Assembly (NCBI GenBank): GCA_001586965.3 | Contig: LUCW03001916.1 | Span: 1 to 32,677, forward strand | DNA length: 32,677 nt | Direction of reading: 5' to 3' | From: Sphaeroforma sirkka | Taxonomy: Eukaryota; Opisthokonta; Ichthyosporea; Ichthyophonida | Shown here: one piece after another, positions 1 to 10,797 of the stretch | Layout of the letters: each line of letters opens with the position of its first letter | Position numbering within the stretch: position 1 is the first letter of the stretch | Program-made: the position numbers and the translations under genes | The notes under the pieces: generated by a model | The model's input: only the letters and a program-made list of their open reading frames with translations | The model's database searches: none | What the model was told of the DNA's origin: nothing

Positions 1-37
1 ATTTATATGTATGTTTTTGATTTTGATTTTGTTTTCA

Positions 38-405
38 AAAAAGGCCTCCAGATATAAATATTTTGTCCCCAAAACGTCGGTGGTCGCTAAATAGCAAATG
101 GTGACGCTATTTAACCCATTTGTAGGGTTCCCATTGAGTCCCTCTTCATTCCAGAAAAGAAAGACTACATTTGTTTGTATAATTTTTTGGTTTGTTTCTT
201 TTTATATAAAAATTAAAAAAAGGCCCAGATATTTTACCGTGATTATGAACAAAATGAATTACCCCTCTGATTATTGTTTTATCACCGATTTTTTTGTCTG
301 TCGACAAAAAAAACGTCCGTGTGACAGCTATTTGACCCATTTGTAGACCCTCTTGGAGTTCCTCCTCATTTCAGAAGGAAAGACTGTTAATTGTTTTTTT
401 ATAAC
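38..405. repeat. Diverged direct repeats, left edge
   Basis: Two imperfect copies of a roughly 200-bp unit lie here. The clearest match pairs 110-168 with 327-385: both have 'gctattt.acccatttgtag', then a diverged 'cattccag/catttcag' stretch, and end in 'gaaagact'. The 'aaggcc..agata' motif at about 42 and 219 also recurs, and a weaker third start lies near 410. No protein family is recognisable; the short open frames here are low-complexity AT-rich translations. The repeat probably belongs to an unidentified element that begins left of the window. Confidence 0.5.
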
Positions 406-499
406 ACAGAAAAGGGCCCAGAAGCCCGACTTCGAAAGAAAGACTCCGCCTTCTTTGATTAAACCTTTTCAGTTCCCGCGGCGTCCCAGCCGTGTTTTA

Positions 500-1578
500 T
501 TATTTCAAAAAATGACAGAAATATGTATATTACAATGTATGAACACATGGTATGGCTCTCATAGTCGCTGTAGTGGTTCAGGAAAGATTAGCGTTTGCCG
601 GGATTTGCGGGTTAGGTGAGAAGAGGTTTGCATTATGCTTTTCTTGGTAAGCCTTCTGGAGACGATCCGCGGTAGATTGAGGATGTCTACGTTAGTGGAA
701 TTGACAAGTGGGATCAGTAGTGCATCCATGCTGCGGATTGGTCATATTGGCGCTGGAACCCACTTTTCAGCGTTCATCTTGATTTGTACTGCGCCTAAAT
801 TACAATTGCTTGGATTATTAGGAGCAATATTCGATCTGAAAATCATATATCTATTGTACAATGCTTTATCATTTACATATGATACTTCTTTGGCCGCCTC
901 CTTTTCACCAGGTAATTGTTCTAATTTAACATTCCAGGTTTTGAAAGCAGATTATATCCTCCTTTCTTGGTTTATACGAACATTTTGTGGCTTCAGATAA
1001 ATGTATTTTCTGCTTCCAATTGGTTTTCGAATAAGTTCTTTTCTTAAAGACTTTTGGATTTGTGCTGGTTTTTTTTATGTATCGGCGTCTTTGTCGTTCT
1101 GCTTTACTGCGTGTGGTTTACATTCATCGCTTGATAGACAGTATCCTTCGCCAATTGTCACGCCACAGAACGCGAACATTGCCTCCCATAACCAACTCTT
1201 TGTGTGCACCAACGATAGGATTTATATCTTTGCAGTTTCTAGCGCAGCATGTCTGCTTTATGATGTCACTTGTATTGGACATTGTATACGACGGTCATGC
1301 GTTGCGGTTGCACTAACTGTATTGTATTTGAGCAGTGATACACGCACACCATATTTACGGCAACAAAATACTTTGCATTATTTTGTTTCAGATTTTGAGT
1401 GATATGATGTTCTCTCTAGAGCAGGATGTTCACGTGCATTGTCCGTCTACATCCTATATAATATATATAGGGATGATATTATCTATTTCAAAATGACAAG
1501 TTATAATGTTTGTTTGTTACAATGTATGAACATATGGTATGGCTCTCATAGTCTCTGTAGTGGTTCAGAAAAAGATTG
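500..1578. repeat. About 90-bp direct repeats flanking a 0.9-kb AT-rich segment
   Basis: Copy 1 is at 500-591 and copy 2 at 1483-1578. Both contain the 'tatttcaaaa.tgaca' start, a 'ttacaatgtatgaaca' core, 'tggtatggctctcatagtc' and a 'tgtagtggttcag' tail. The segment between them, 592-1482, has no recognisable gene. The arrangement resembles the terminal repeats of a small non-autonomous element or an old local duplication. I found no target-site duplication. Confidence 0.6.
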
Positions 1579-1688
1579 ATGGGAAGAAGTGGTCATTAAA
1601 TTTCCGTTTGAAGCTTGGGCCAAGTGATTCGACAATGGAAGATATGCGCTGAGTCAATTCGGGCCGGTGTTGACAAATCACTCTTACT

Positions 1689-1750
1689 ATCGAATGTTCC
1701 ATATAATTTTATCGAATGTTCCATATATTTATCGAATGTTCCATATATTA
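1689..1750. repeat. Three tandem 20-22-bp units
   Basis: The unit 'atcgaatgttccatatat' occurs three times head to tail, starting at 1689, 1711 and 1731, with spacings of 22 and 20 bp. It ends 20 bp before the 5' LTR of element A. Confidence 0.9.
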
Positions 1751-1770
1751 AACACATAAAATATTGGGTC

Positions 1771-2370
1771 TGTAGAAATACGGCCTCCGGTCAGTCTAAA
1801 ATATCAAGATCAATTGAGATAATACATTGGTTTTTATTTGTATTTTAAATAATTTAGTACAAGCTCTTTTTCCAATATTTCCAAAGTGTTCTAAATTCAC
1901 TTTGATGGCTCCAATAGCCTGAGTATTTGGTATGACTCATCTACTTGGACCTATTTGAGACATTAGTAGATGTAGGATATTATAAACTAAATTTTATAAT
2001 CTCCGAACTACTACTTATAGATTTTGGTCCTCCCGCCAATCTCCAAAATCCAATAAGTCTTTTTTTCTTTTTTTTAACTTTTCTTCAGATGGAACTTTAT
2101 TTATATCAGCTAATGTATTAACGTGACTTACGTTATTATGTCTATTTACAAATTAGGCAAGTGGTCATGAACACTTAGTACTTCTAGTGAAAATTATTCA
2201 ATAAAAGAACAGCTAGAGGTACGCCCTGTGTGATCGAGGATATTTAGGCTCTTAACAAGAGGCAGTCCCGATCATTCTTACACAAGCTACCACTGCTAAA
2301 TCCTAACTGACTAAATTGTATTTTAGTTTAATATAGTTTGAAACCTAGTAATTTCCATCGAAGTTTACAT
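1771..2370 (+). repeat. 5' LTR of element A (600 bp)
   Basis: The LTR starts TGTAGAAATA at 1771 and ends TTTACA at 2370. It is repeated almost base for base at 16117-16712, mostly with small indels in T and A runs. It should hold the promoter and polyadenylation signals. No TGG-type tRNA primer-binding site follows it; the next bases are a T-rich run ending in TTTTTTCAG. Confidence 0.93.
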
Positions 2371-2449
2371 ATTTTTTCAGTTATTTAGTAGTTACAGTAG
2401 TGTACTGCTTCTAGACTGTCTAACATCGATTTACTATCCAGCAAATACT

Positions 2450-4488
2450 ATGGCTAAGGGTACTTCTAAAGGCAAGGGAGCCGCTAGCTCTAAGCCTGCT
2501 AAGCCTGCCGAGGTTCCTGAGGTCCCTGTGGAAACACCTAGCATGTCTGAAGTTGAGCCTGCCGAGGAAACTGTTGGGGAAGCCAATTCTGAGGTTGGTA
2601 CAGAGGATAATTCTGAGGATGACTCGTCAGATCCTAAAGTCTTGGAAGAAGAGGTATCTACTACCGCGGAAAGGCTCGCCAGCGTCCGTGTATCACCTAG
2701 GAGTGAAGCTCAGGACCCCAGCTTGCCCCCTGACCACGTGCCGTCAAATATTGGGGATAAACGTCGAAAGGCTGGAAAATTCGTGGATACGAATGTCGGG
2801 GGCATTATAACTCCACATCTCCAAAGGACACTCCAGCACAAATCCGGAGTGAAAAGGAAGTATTGGACCTGTCCGAAAATTTCGGTTTCGCCATCGATGG
2901 AGAAGCCATTCCATCCAGCTCAAATCTTGGGGCCGAAGCTGAGGACGCCATAACTCGACAACGAGTGGTTGGATCCTCTCAATCTCGACGCCAATTGAAC
3001 CGCACTGAAGCGCTCTTGAAGGAGCTAGCGGCAGCAGCAGTTGTGGACCCCTCTATCGTGTCCCACTTGGCTGATATTCTTCCTATACCGAAGAAGAAGA
3101 AAAATTCGGGCCCAGTTTCGAACCCGAGACCTACTGGTTTACCAGCCAGTATGTTTACTACTAAGCCAGTTACCACTGGCGAGAAAGAAAATATTTCAAA
3201 ATTTGATCTCTATAGCTCTGATGCTACCATTGACCATCCTCTTGACAAACCTAACCCTGTCAGAGGATAAGATCGTATGGAACTCGATGAGGCTTACCAT
3301 CCTCATAATATCGACCCTCATTTGCCAACTAACCCTGGTAATCACGATTTTGGCAATCGCTACACCAGTACCTCGTTAGAGAGTTCCCGCTCTAATCTGA
3401 GGATGAGGAAGTGAGAACCAGACATACTCGTCTCAGGCTATTACGCTCTGGTATGCAAGTCCTTGAGGACCGTCTATTGAATGACTCTGACCTTGACGAT
3501 AGGAAAGCGGATAACATTCGCTATCTAATCGATAACAAGAGAAAGGAAATAGACACCATCTTGGCACTAGCAGCCCGTAGCACTGAGCATGAGCCTCGTG
3601 AACATTTAGAACCAAGCTTTATAAAGCAGCTAGGTAACGCGCAGGCTGAGGTCGATTTCTCTACTAATGAGAGTACAGTGGAGACACTGAAGGCCTTCGA
3701 CCAACTTAAGGAGTCTGCCAGCCTTAAGGATAAGCAGATGATGAATGCCTTTATTCATTTCTGTGAGTCAGAGGAATGGAAAACTATCTTGAACGCTCAT
3801 GAGCCCAACTGGAAAGCCCTACCCTGGCACCAGTTGCGTGATAATATACTTAACACCTTTTTTTGAAGATGCACGTGACCGTGAACTTCTAGAGTCTCGC
3901 AAGTTCTTTGCAAAACGATACCACTATTCGAGGTGCTCTAGCTCATATGACACATATGAATACTCGGATGGGTGGTCGTACCTATACTGGCGAATATTTA
4001 TTAATTTGTCAGATGATGGAGACTCTGGGAGCTAACCTCTTTAAGAAAGTCAATGATGACATCATCGCCTATGGTGATTTGCGATCTATGCCTTGGTCTG
4101 TCTTTGAGAAGATAGTTCACAAGCATACCAATCCTCTACTAGAGTACTTAGTACCACGAGCTACACCCAGCCCACTAAGCATAACGCAGTAGAGACTAAC
4201 ACTGCGCGTAGTACTAAGAAACCTCGCACTACTACTGGAGGGGGGTACTGGCTCTACTTCTACCGAACCGAAAGGTAAAAAAGAAGGTGAGAGCGCCTTG
4301 CAAGAAGTGTGGTTACAACCTCACAAAAACGTAATGGCAAGTGGAATGGTAGACACGACCCTGTTAAGTGTGCACCAGGCAAGCCAGATTTTGGACACTA
4401 TATGAAAGAGTGTGCTACTTGCAAGGGTACTAACGGTTGCCACAAAGAGGATTGCAAGGACTTACCGGACGTCCAAGTTAAGCACTGA
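2450..4488 (+). pseudogene. gag of element A, frameshifted
   Basis: The region starts with an ATG at 2450 (MAKGTSKGKG). An acidic, Lys/Ala/Pro-rich N-terminus is followed by a helical, charged capsid-like region around 3411-4190. The open frame moves repeatedly: 2450-2953, then one upstream of 2863 through 3270, then 3411-3866, a short piece near 3860-3910, and 3908-4192. The last piece, about 4250-4488, is Cys/His-rich with CKKCGY, then HYMKECATC and CHKEDC, which suits a nucleocapsid zinc-binding region but not the standard CCHC spacing. The gag assignment rests on position before the protease and on this Cys-rich tail. Capsid identity is inferred. Confidence 0.7.
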
Positions 4489-4519
4489 CAGTACCATATG
4501 TGTGCACTAGAGCAAGATT

Positions 4520-5383
4520 ATGAGAAAATGTTCAAATAAAATCCATACCAAAAGAGATGAACGTATCTTTCAAACAGTATTCGTAAATGGAGAAAAAGTT
4601 ATGGCACTATTTGATCCAGGGGCTGAAGTCTCTGCTATCTCACGCCGAGTAGCCTACGCTACAGATATGGCTGTCCATAACGAAACAACTGATTTAATCT
4701 TGGGAAATGGCAAAGTTACTACTTGCGAAGAAGCCATTGACTATGCACACATAATGTTGTCAGATAGAAGAGAAGTGAAGACTCACCTAATCGTTACTGA
4801 CATGTCTCAGAAATACGATTCAATTATGGGTATGACTGATCTTCTCGATTTAGGTATAACACTCACTGGTCTGCCTAATGGGCTGGACCCGAATAAAGAT
4901 CAGTCAGGTGATAATATGTTTAAGATACCTAAACCTCCGGAAGGTGAAGCAAAGGATATGATTCCGCACTTCACCGATATAATTATGGACTTAATTATAC
5001 AAAACAGGAAGATTGCAATAACTGACTGGTGTATGTTTAAGTTCTCTAATGGGTACGTTAGACTTGACTTAACAAACGTCGACTTCTCTAAGTTAAAGTG
5101 TCCTTCACATAACTACGTGAGTTGGAGACACAAAGACGTTGTCAAAACCCAAATCGAAGATTGGTTAAAACAGGGTCTAATTGAAATCAATTATGATGCA
5201 ACCCCAGTTAACTTAGCTCTCTTAGCGGTCGATCAATATAAATCTGATGGAACGTTTAGTAAAACAAGAGTAGTACTAGACCTGTCGCCAATCAACAAAC
5301 TAATTCCGCAACATAGTTTTCCCTTACCTAAGATAAGCGAGATACTACGCAAAATGGAGGTGCGACTATCTTTTCCAAGATAG
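4520..5383 (+). pseudogene. Protease and N-terminal RT of element A
   Basis: A 287-codon open frame. The retropepsin active-site loop is at about residues 29-38, ALFDPGAEVS. The family has D-T/S-G here; this copy has D32-P33-G34, a change that would be expected to disable the protease. A second motif, YDSIMGMTDLLD, near residue 100 matches the I-x-G segment that follows in Ty3 proteases. RT begins around residue 190, and VVLDLSPINKLIP is the first RT block. The frame is lost near 5360; the next RT block continues in another frame. ATG 4520 is only the first in-frame Met. In the element this part would be made as a polyprotein with Gag. Confidence 0.85.
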
Positions 5384-5919
5384 ACTTAAAAGCTGCATTC
5401 CATCAACTACAGATATATGAGCCTCATAGGAAATACATATCCTTTACTTGGCAAGGTAAGAAGTACCAGTTTAAAGGTGCACCTGAAGGCTTACACATGT
5501 TACCTTCTTTCTTCCAACAAGTTATGATGGAACTATTTGCGGACCTGTCGTATAACGTATCAGTCTATTTAGATGATATAGTTTTCTTTACAAAGACAGC
5601 ACATGAGCATGCTAAACTCGTTAAAGAAGTCTTAAAGCGACTTAATCATGCTAAACTTAAGATTAACGAGGACAAGTGTTCTTTTGCTAAAGATACTATA
5701 CACTTACTTGGCTACACAGTATTTGCAGCAGGGGTAGAAATTGATCGTGGCAAGAAACAGTTTCTGTTGGATTTATCAACATCAATTACTGGAAGAGATG
5801 TGAACTCTGTGTGTGGGTTTGATAACTTCTCGGATTCGGTATCACATCTTTCTCATTACTTAAAGCCTTTCAGTCACCTACGGCTGCACAAAGGACCTTT
5901 TGGGAAAGCTTTGGACTAA
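5355..5919 (+). pseudogene. RT palm and thumb of element A
   Basis: This continues the RT after a one-base frame change near 5360. FSKIDLKAAFHQLQI is RT block A with its catalytic Asp. A degenerate GAPEGLHMLPSFFQQ block follows at about 5477-5521, then YLDDIV at about 5566-5583, which is the catalytic Asp pair. KCSFAKDTIHLLGYTV is the usual segment after the palm. The frame runs from before the first Met at 5497 to 5919 and overlaps the next frame by about 20 bases, so another shift lies near 5895. It would synthesise element cDNA in cytoplasmic particles. Confidence 0.9.
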
Positions 5920-6937
5920 AGAATGTGATGATGCATTAAAACTAGTCAAAAGTAAAGTAATGGACGCACCCATCATGCAGTACCCTGTGGATGGTGTCCC
6001 ATTCCAAGTAGCAACCGACGCTTCAGATCGAGCGGTAGGTGGAGTGTTTTACCAAACGATAAATGGTAAACCGCGCTACATAAAATTCTTTAGCAAGAGT
6101 TATAATAAGAGTCAATGGAATTACCCTACCGTTAAACAAGAGCTCCTTGCTATAGTTACTGCGCTAAGACAGTTTAAAGACTACCTTTATGGAAGTTACT
6201 TTACTGTCGCATGTGATCAAAAGTCTTTAACATACTTAAAAGATATGAACCCTGATTCACAGTTGGTGAGCCGCTGGCATGACATTATTGCCAGGTTTGC
6301 TTTTAATATAACACACATACCAGGAATACATAACCATCTTCCTGACATGCTCTCTCGACTTGTGCCCGACTACCAGAAAACAGTCAAGGAGTTATTAGCA
6401 CCCGATTGGAAGCTAAATAAGAAATGGTTTATCCTCGCTCAATCACGATGGGGTCCATTTGCTGTTGATATGTTCGCCGCAGAACATAACAAACAGGTTT
6501 CTGAATATAGGTCGTTGAATCATCCTAAAGGTGATGCATTTCAGCTTGACTTATCAAAGCATAATGCGTGGGCTAACCCACCTTGTCAACTTATCTCACA
6601 GTTGTTAAATTATGTTAATATTACTAAGTCTACCATCACGCTATGTTGTCCCTTACGTAACTCCGACCCATGGATACGTGATTTAATTAATATGATTCAA
6701 GACGAACCTATTTATGTCGACCGTGAAACCGACACGTTCTTGTATCAGGGATCCTATTCTATTAAGAAGACACCTTGGAAACACACCATTGTTTGTCGCA
6801 TCGGTCCTGCAGGTACCACTAAGTGGAAACCCTCAACCGAATTCTTAGCTAAACTAGAGGAGTCTAAAGAGGTTGAAAAAAGCTCAAGACTCGTACAACA
6901 CATGCACCCAAACACCGTAAAAAGACAGAATAGCTAA
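5900..6937 (+). pseudogene. RNase H plus Dam-like methyltransferase domain of element A
   Basis: A 345-codon frame, open from a TTG codon. Residues 1-155 are Ty3-type RNase H: ATDASDRAVGG (D40), KQELLAIV (E81), ACDQKSL (D106) and HIPGIHNHLPDMLSR (D149). Residues 175-270 match the adenine-methyltransferase-like domain of DIRS elements: WGPFAVDMFA, then N-K-Q near 198, DAFQLD, AWANPPCQLI (N226-P-P-C229) and PLRNSDPW. N-P-P fits motif IV of N6-adenine methylases, although the family prefers an aromatic fourth residue. The frame closes at 6937; coding similarity continues for about 30 codons to the B1 insertion. Element B has the same domain order. Confidence 0.85.
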
Positions 6938-7027
6938 GGCCAACAAGATTAGAAGTCGAGGTAATGCCGATTGAAACGGCATTAGATCGTAAAAACATGG
7001 AACTAGTTAAGGCCATGGATCAAAGAC
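6938..7027 (+). pseudogene. Linker of element A before integrase, cut by B1
   Basis: These 90 bases remain of A between its Dam-like domain and its integrase. A frame with METs at 6964 and 6997 (MPIETALDRK, MELVKAMDQR) runs straight into the first bases of B's LTR at 7028. In intact B2 the matching stretch leads into the His-x3-His of the integrase zinc-binding region. That His pair is not seen on either side of the junction in A. Confidence 0.6.
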
Positions 7028-7272
7028 TGTGGTCAGAATACAAGTACTTATATTTATTTGATTATTTTAGGTTTATTACAAGTTTTACAGTTTATCAGAA
7101 TAATCTGATAAACTGGGTTTTAGGTTTTGCTGGTTTTACAGCACATGACTAATGACTCATTTAAGAGTCAGTCATTTTAGGATTACTGTTTATAATTACT
7201 AATAAATGAACATCGTCCCCTCCCTGAGGAGGAGAACGTTGAGATACAGTTATCTCGCATATACTTACTACA
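7028..7272 (+). repeat. 5' LTR of B1 (245 bp) with three inverted repeats
   Basis: The LTR starts TGTGGTCAG and ends TTACTACA. The same LTR is at 19541-19775 (+), 23772-24018 (-) and 32463 to the window end (-). Inside are a perfect 12-bp-arm palindrome at 7088-7115 (CAGTTTATCAGA, 4-base loop), a TGACTC/GAGTCA pair at 7153-7170, and a C-rich/G-rich hairpin around 7210-7241 (cctccc-tga-ggagg with flanking aCGT). No TATA box was assigned. Confidence 0.95.
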
Positions 7273-8553
7273 TTTTTAACTTACCATAGAAGTTGTTAGT
7301 TTATTAGTAATTACAGAGAAAGCTACAGAATATGAATTAGTCAGTAGCTGGCACATATTTTTTTTGTTATAAGTATAACAATTGAAAGACAATGCGAACA
7401 GAGAATGTCGCATCAAATTGAACGATTTAGATTATCCGAACGATTTAGATTGAATTGAACGATTTAGATTGGATTAACGACGTGTGAACGACGAGGATGA
7501 AGAAAGAATCTACTAATACGAGTGAACCCGAAGAGCGAACATTCCAATCAAGCAGAACATTAACCAGGGTCAACAAGGAAAGTCTCACGACGATCAAATG
7601 ACGAAATCAGACAATCAGTCAGAATCCACAGATAAGTAGTCATGTGTGAGTACAGGTAGGAAGGTTGTTTTCAGTGTGAGACAAGTACAAATCGTATTGC
7701 AAGCTAATGAGCTTAAATTGTATTTAAGAAGTTGTTAGAAGAAAGTTCTTTAGGATCCACAGTAGGGTAGTAGAGATGGGAGATGTACATGGTTAGTACC
7801 GACTCGGTTAGTACGATGACGCAAAGAATCAGCGGCATACTAGATTATTTTACAAAAGTTTTCAGAATGGGATATTAGGAAGCATACAGAGACACAAGTA
7901 AGCACCTGTGAGTTATTAGGAGCATATAAGGGTGGGGGCGCACATAACACGAACGATGCAAGTAAATACAAGGTTAAATTGTGAAAATGATATGCGAACA
8001 CACACTCAAATCACTAGAACTTCCAGATAAATCAGGTCAACGGAGAGGATCAACAGTATGCACAGAAGGTGTGGTTGACGGCAGCTTAGTTTAGGAGTGC
8101 AGTAACGAGCAATCGTTCTTAGATCAAGAAGCATATTCCAACAACCGCAACAGCACATGACAAGGACATCACGGGTAAGAAGAGTAAAAAGAGGAGCGAT
8201 GAGGGAAGTTCCCAACAGGGTCCTGCGAATAGGCCGTCATTAGGCCGGAGTAAGAGCTGGCGAGGAGTAGAACAAGAAGTGGCTCCGACTAATGAGGCAC
8301 TCAACCATATGTTATTGTGGGATGAAGAGTAAGACAGCTGGTAGTGTTAGAGTAGATAGACTATCCACACTACTTATGTTAGTGTAGGAAATAAAACAGT
8401 CACGAGGGAACCCACGAGTTCCTCGGAGATCGATGTCGAGACGTTATGTGTTTGAAGGATGAAATTTAATAGAAAATGGATATTTATATTCAGTACTCTA
8501 TCAGTTCATTCGCACACATTTCTAGTTCTCCATTGACAAACAACTCACCAACC
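7273..8553 (+). other. Untranslated leader of B1
   Basis: A stretch of 1.28 kb between the LTR and the first gag ATG. B2 has a leader of the same length (1282 bp). No long open frame and no TGG-type primer-binding site follows the LTR. At 7300-7313 the sequence tttattagtaatta is the exact reverse complement of 7193-7206 inside the LTR. A 'gaacgatttagatt' motif occurs three times between about 7421 and 7473; B3 has only one copy. Confidence 0.75.
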
Positions 8554-10794
8554 ATGTCCTACCCCGCCAAAGTCGTAGACAGCAACTCTTGAATCCTGAG
8601 CGCCGCAAGGAAGATGATATCGACCGACGTGGAACTAAACGTCGTCAGTCCCATACGGAACGCCCGCTCCGCACTCAGGTCAGGCTCTGGAGGGGCAACA
8701 ACAGACACATCTTGGGGCTCCACACATTATTTCCGCGGACGACAAGCAGCCACCAACAGCAAACAAAAATGGACCTGCACAATCTGACGAGGATGTCATA
8801 TTCGAGGGTGAGACCAAGGAAGTACCCAACCTGCGTGCGGACAGTAGTCAGACTTTTATTGGTGAACAGGTAGCCAGTGAAGGGCTGTCCCCTCGTTCGT
8901 CTCGGGATACTCCAGGGGCCTTATTTCCCAGTAATGACCCACCACGCCTCCCACCTAACAAGCGGAAGCGTCACCGGAACCGTACCAACAACAAGGAAAC
9001 GGCACGGGAACAATCGTCAGCTCAGAAACTCACGGAGCTGATGACACAACAGCAGTCTCTCTTTGAAAAAAATACGAACAGAGGTTACAGCGCATAAACG
9101 CCGGACGAACTACAATAGGGCCGGCCGCTGGGAGAGTTCTTCTGACGCACACGAACGGGTACAGGCAGTACCAGAGGACGAAGACAACCCTACCTTCCGA
9201 ATTCAAGGCTGTGAGCGTCCGTTTTATGGACTTGGGTACAAATCACCAGGGTCAGAGGACAGTTCAACCGAGGAGGATGATACTCTGTCTGCCAGTGAGA
9301 ACACACCAACTTTTCAAGAGTTCGCACATGAACAAGTGTTAGCCAGACAGAATCCTCAAGGTAAGAAGGCGGTGAAGAATAGACAGGACCGATTAAGTAC
9401 GAACCTGCGCCAACAACAGCAACGTCAGTGGGGCGAGAAAGAAGCGCCCAGTGAATATGTACAGACACATAAACGACAAGAGAAGGAGACAACAGTGCCT
9501 CCGCCCACACCGGCTAGTATCGAGAAAAGGCGACAGGCGCTACACGCACGGATACTACAGTTAAGTGACGAGCTATGCCAAGCAATCGAGGAGAATAACA
9601 CGGCTCGAGCTGAAGCTCTTCGGGGCGTGATTGAGACACTTCGAGCTACATTAGAGTCCCGACCGGTAGAGAAGCGTCCCGTACCTTCACCACGTACGTG
9701 GCCTGATTGGCCGTCGAACAGATACTACCTACATGATATCATGGAACGGGACACAAGAGGGGCTCTCCTCGAGGCGTTCAAGAACGCACAAATCGCAGGG
9801 CTGGACGAGAGTTGGAACCTTACATGGTTTCATAAGGTACTATCTTACTTCAAGGCGGAGAAGTCAACGCTGGACTACATCCGCGACAACTCTGAACGGT
9901 TGAAGACATGCACACCTCAACTACAGATCGAACAGATCTGTTCGCACGAAACACAAGCCACTGTCGATCCGCGTTTCGCAAGTTAGCCAAGGGCCAAAGT
10001 CGGAACATGCACACTCCTCTTATGGAACAAATGACACAGCTCATGGAGAACCACAGGAGGGCACGTGAACGGTGCCAGACAGATGCCGACTTCCAACAGA
10101 ATTTAGTGAACCACTGCATTGTACAACTGTTAGAAGAAGCTCTCAACGGCCGTACGTATGAACGTACTCTACAGTTGCATCCCAAATGGCAACTGATGGA
10201 GACACACGAGCTTATACAGCTGTTGAGCCCTGACATTCAGGATGCACAGCAACGTACGGCAGCACGTTTCCAGGGTCGCAACAACCGCGAGGGCCCGACG
10301 ACCAATGGAAGTCGCGACCACACCAATAGCCGCCCCAACCTACAGACGAGTAGACGACAAACGCAGAATTGGACTCAACGGCCCCAACCTACGGTACCAA
10401 CGACTTGTGCGGGGTGCCAGGCACAGGCGCCACCAGGTGGTAGGCACATCCACGGTGTCACCATTTCAGGGCGTCGCAAGCGGTGAGCGCGGAGGGTCGG
10501 GCAAGGCTATACGACAACAACCGTCCTTTGAGGGACGTACAATCGGTACACAGACCGTCCACAACGTCAACCGCAGGACAGGGGCAGAATACATCCCAGA
10601 CTAGAGACGTAGTTACAATACGTCCGACGCCTCAAGTACAGGTGAATGCGATTACACAGGACGAAGACTTGGCTCCACCATCGGAAGCTACAGAGATTCA
10701 TATCAACACGATCCTTTACGAAGACTTCGAGCACATGACGTCACCACCAAACCACACCTATGACATGTGGGAGTCGGTAGCCGATCATGCATGA
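8554..10794 (+). pseudogene. gag of element B1, frameshifted
   Basis: The most likely start is ATG 8554 (ACCATGTCC), which heads the frame that becomes NPERRKEDDID; the C run at 8562-8565 is 4 bases here and 6 in B2, so neither copy is in frame at that point. The protein is hydrophilic, rich in Gln, Arg and Glu, with helical segments such as KRRQALHARILQLSDELCQ. A Cys/His cluster near 10405-10460 reads CAGCQAQAPPGGRHIPRC in B2 (C-x2-C-x9-H-x3-C), a non-standard zinc-knuckle candidate; B1 is shifted inside it. Main open pieces are 9063-9986, 9908-10486 and 10483-10794. Gag ends VADHA-TGA. Identification rests on position before protease. Confidence 0.75.
10792..10794 (+). other. In-frame TGA between gag and pol of B1 (readthrough candidate)
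   Basis: Gag ends in GCA TGA and the next codons, GAG GTG AGG GTG TCT, continue in the same frame into the protease. There is no ATG at the head of pol. B2 has the same arrangement at 28935-28937 on the minus strand. One stop in a shared frame is how gammaretroviruses produce Gag-Pol by suppression. Readthrough here is inferred. Confidence 0.6.
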
Positions 10795-10797
10795 GAG

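Noticed and set aside
480..1060. Minus-strand open stretches with Lys/Asn-rich translation, possibly an old gene
   Set aside because: Two in-frame stops interrupt it, no family is recognisable, and a similar stretch could arise by chance in AT-rich DNA.
635..1402. Plus-strand frames of 121 and 133 codons
   Set aside because: No motifs, hydrophobic low-complexity translation, and overlap with other open frames.
7028..7152. Frame WSEYKYLYLFDYFRF joined to A's linker codons
   Set aside because: It is translation of the B1 LTR; the apparent fusion is caused by the insertion.
8006..8304. Minus-strand frames in the B1 leader (also in B2)
   Set aside because: Antisense to the element, short, hydrophobic and without motifs; preserved only because B1 and B2 are near-identical.
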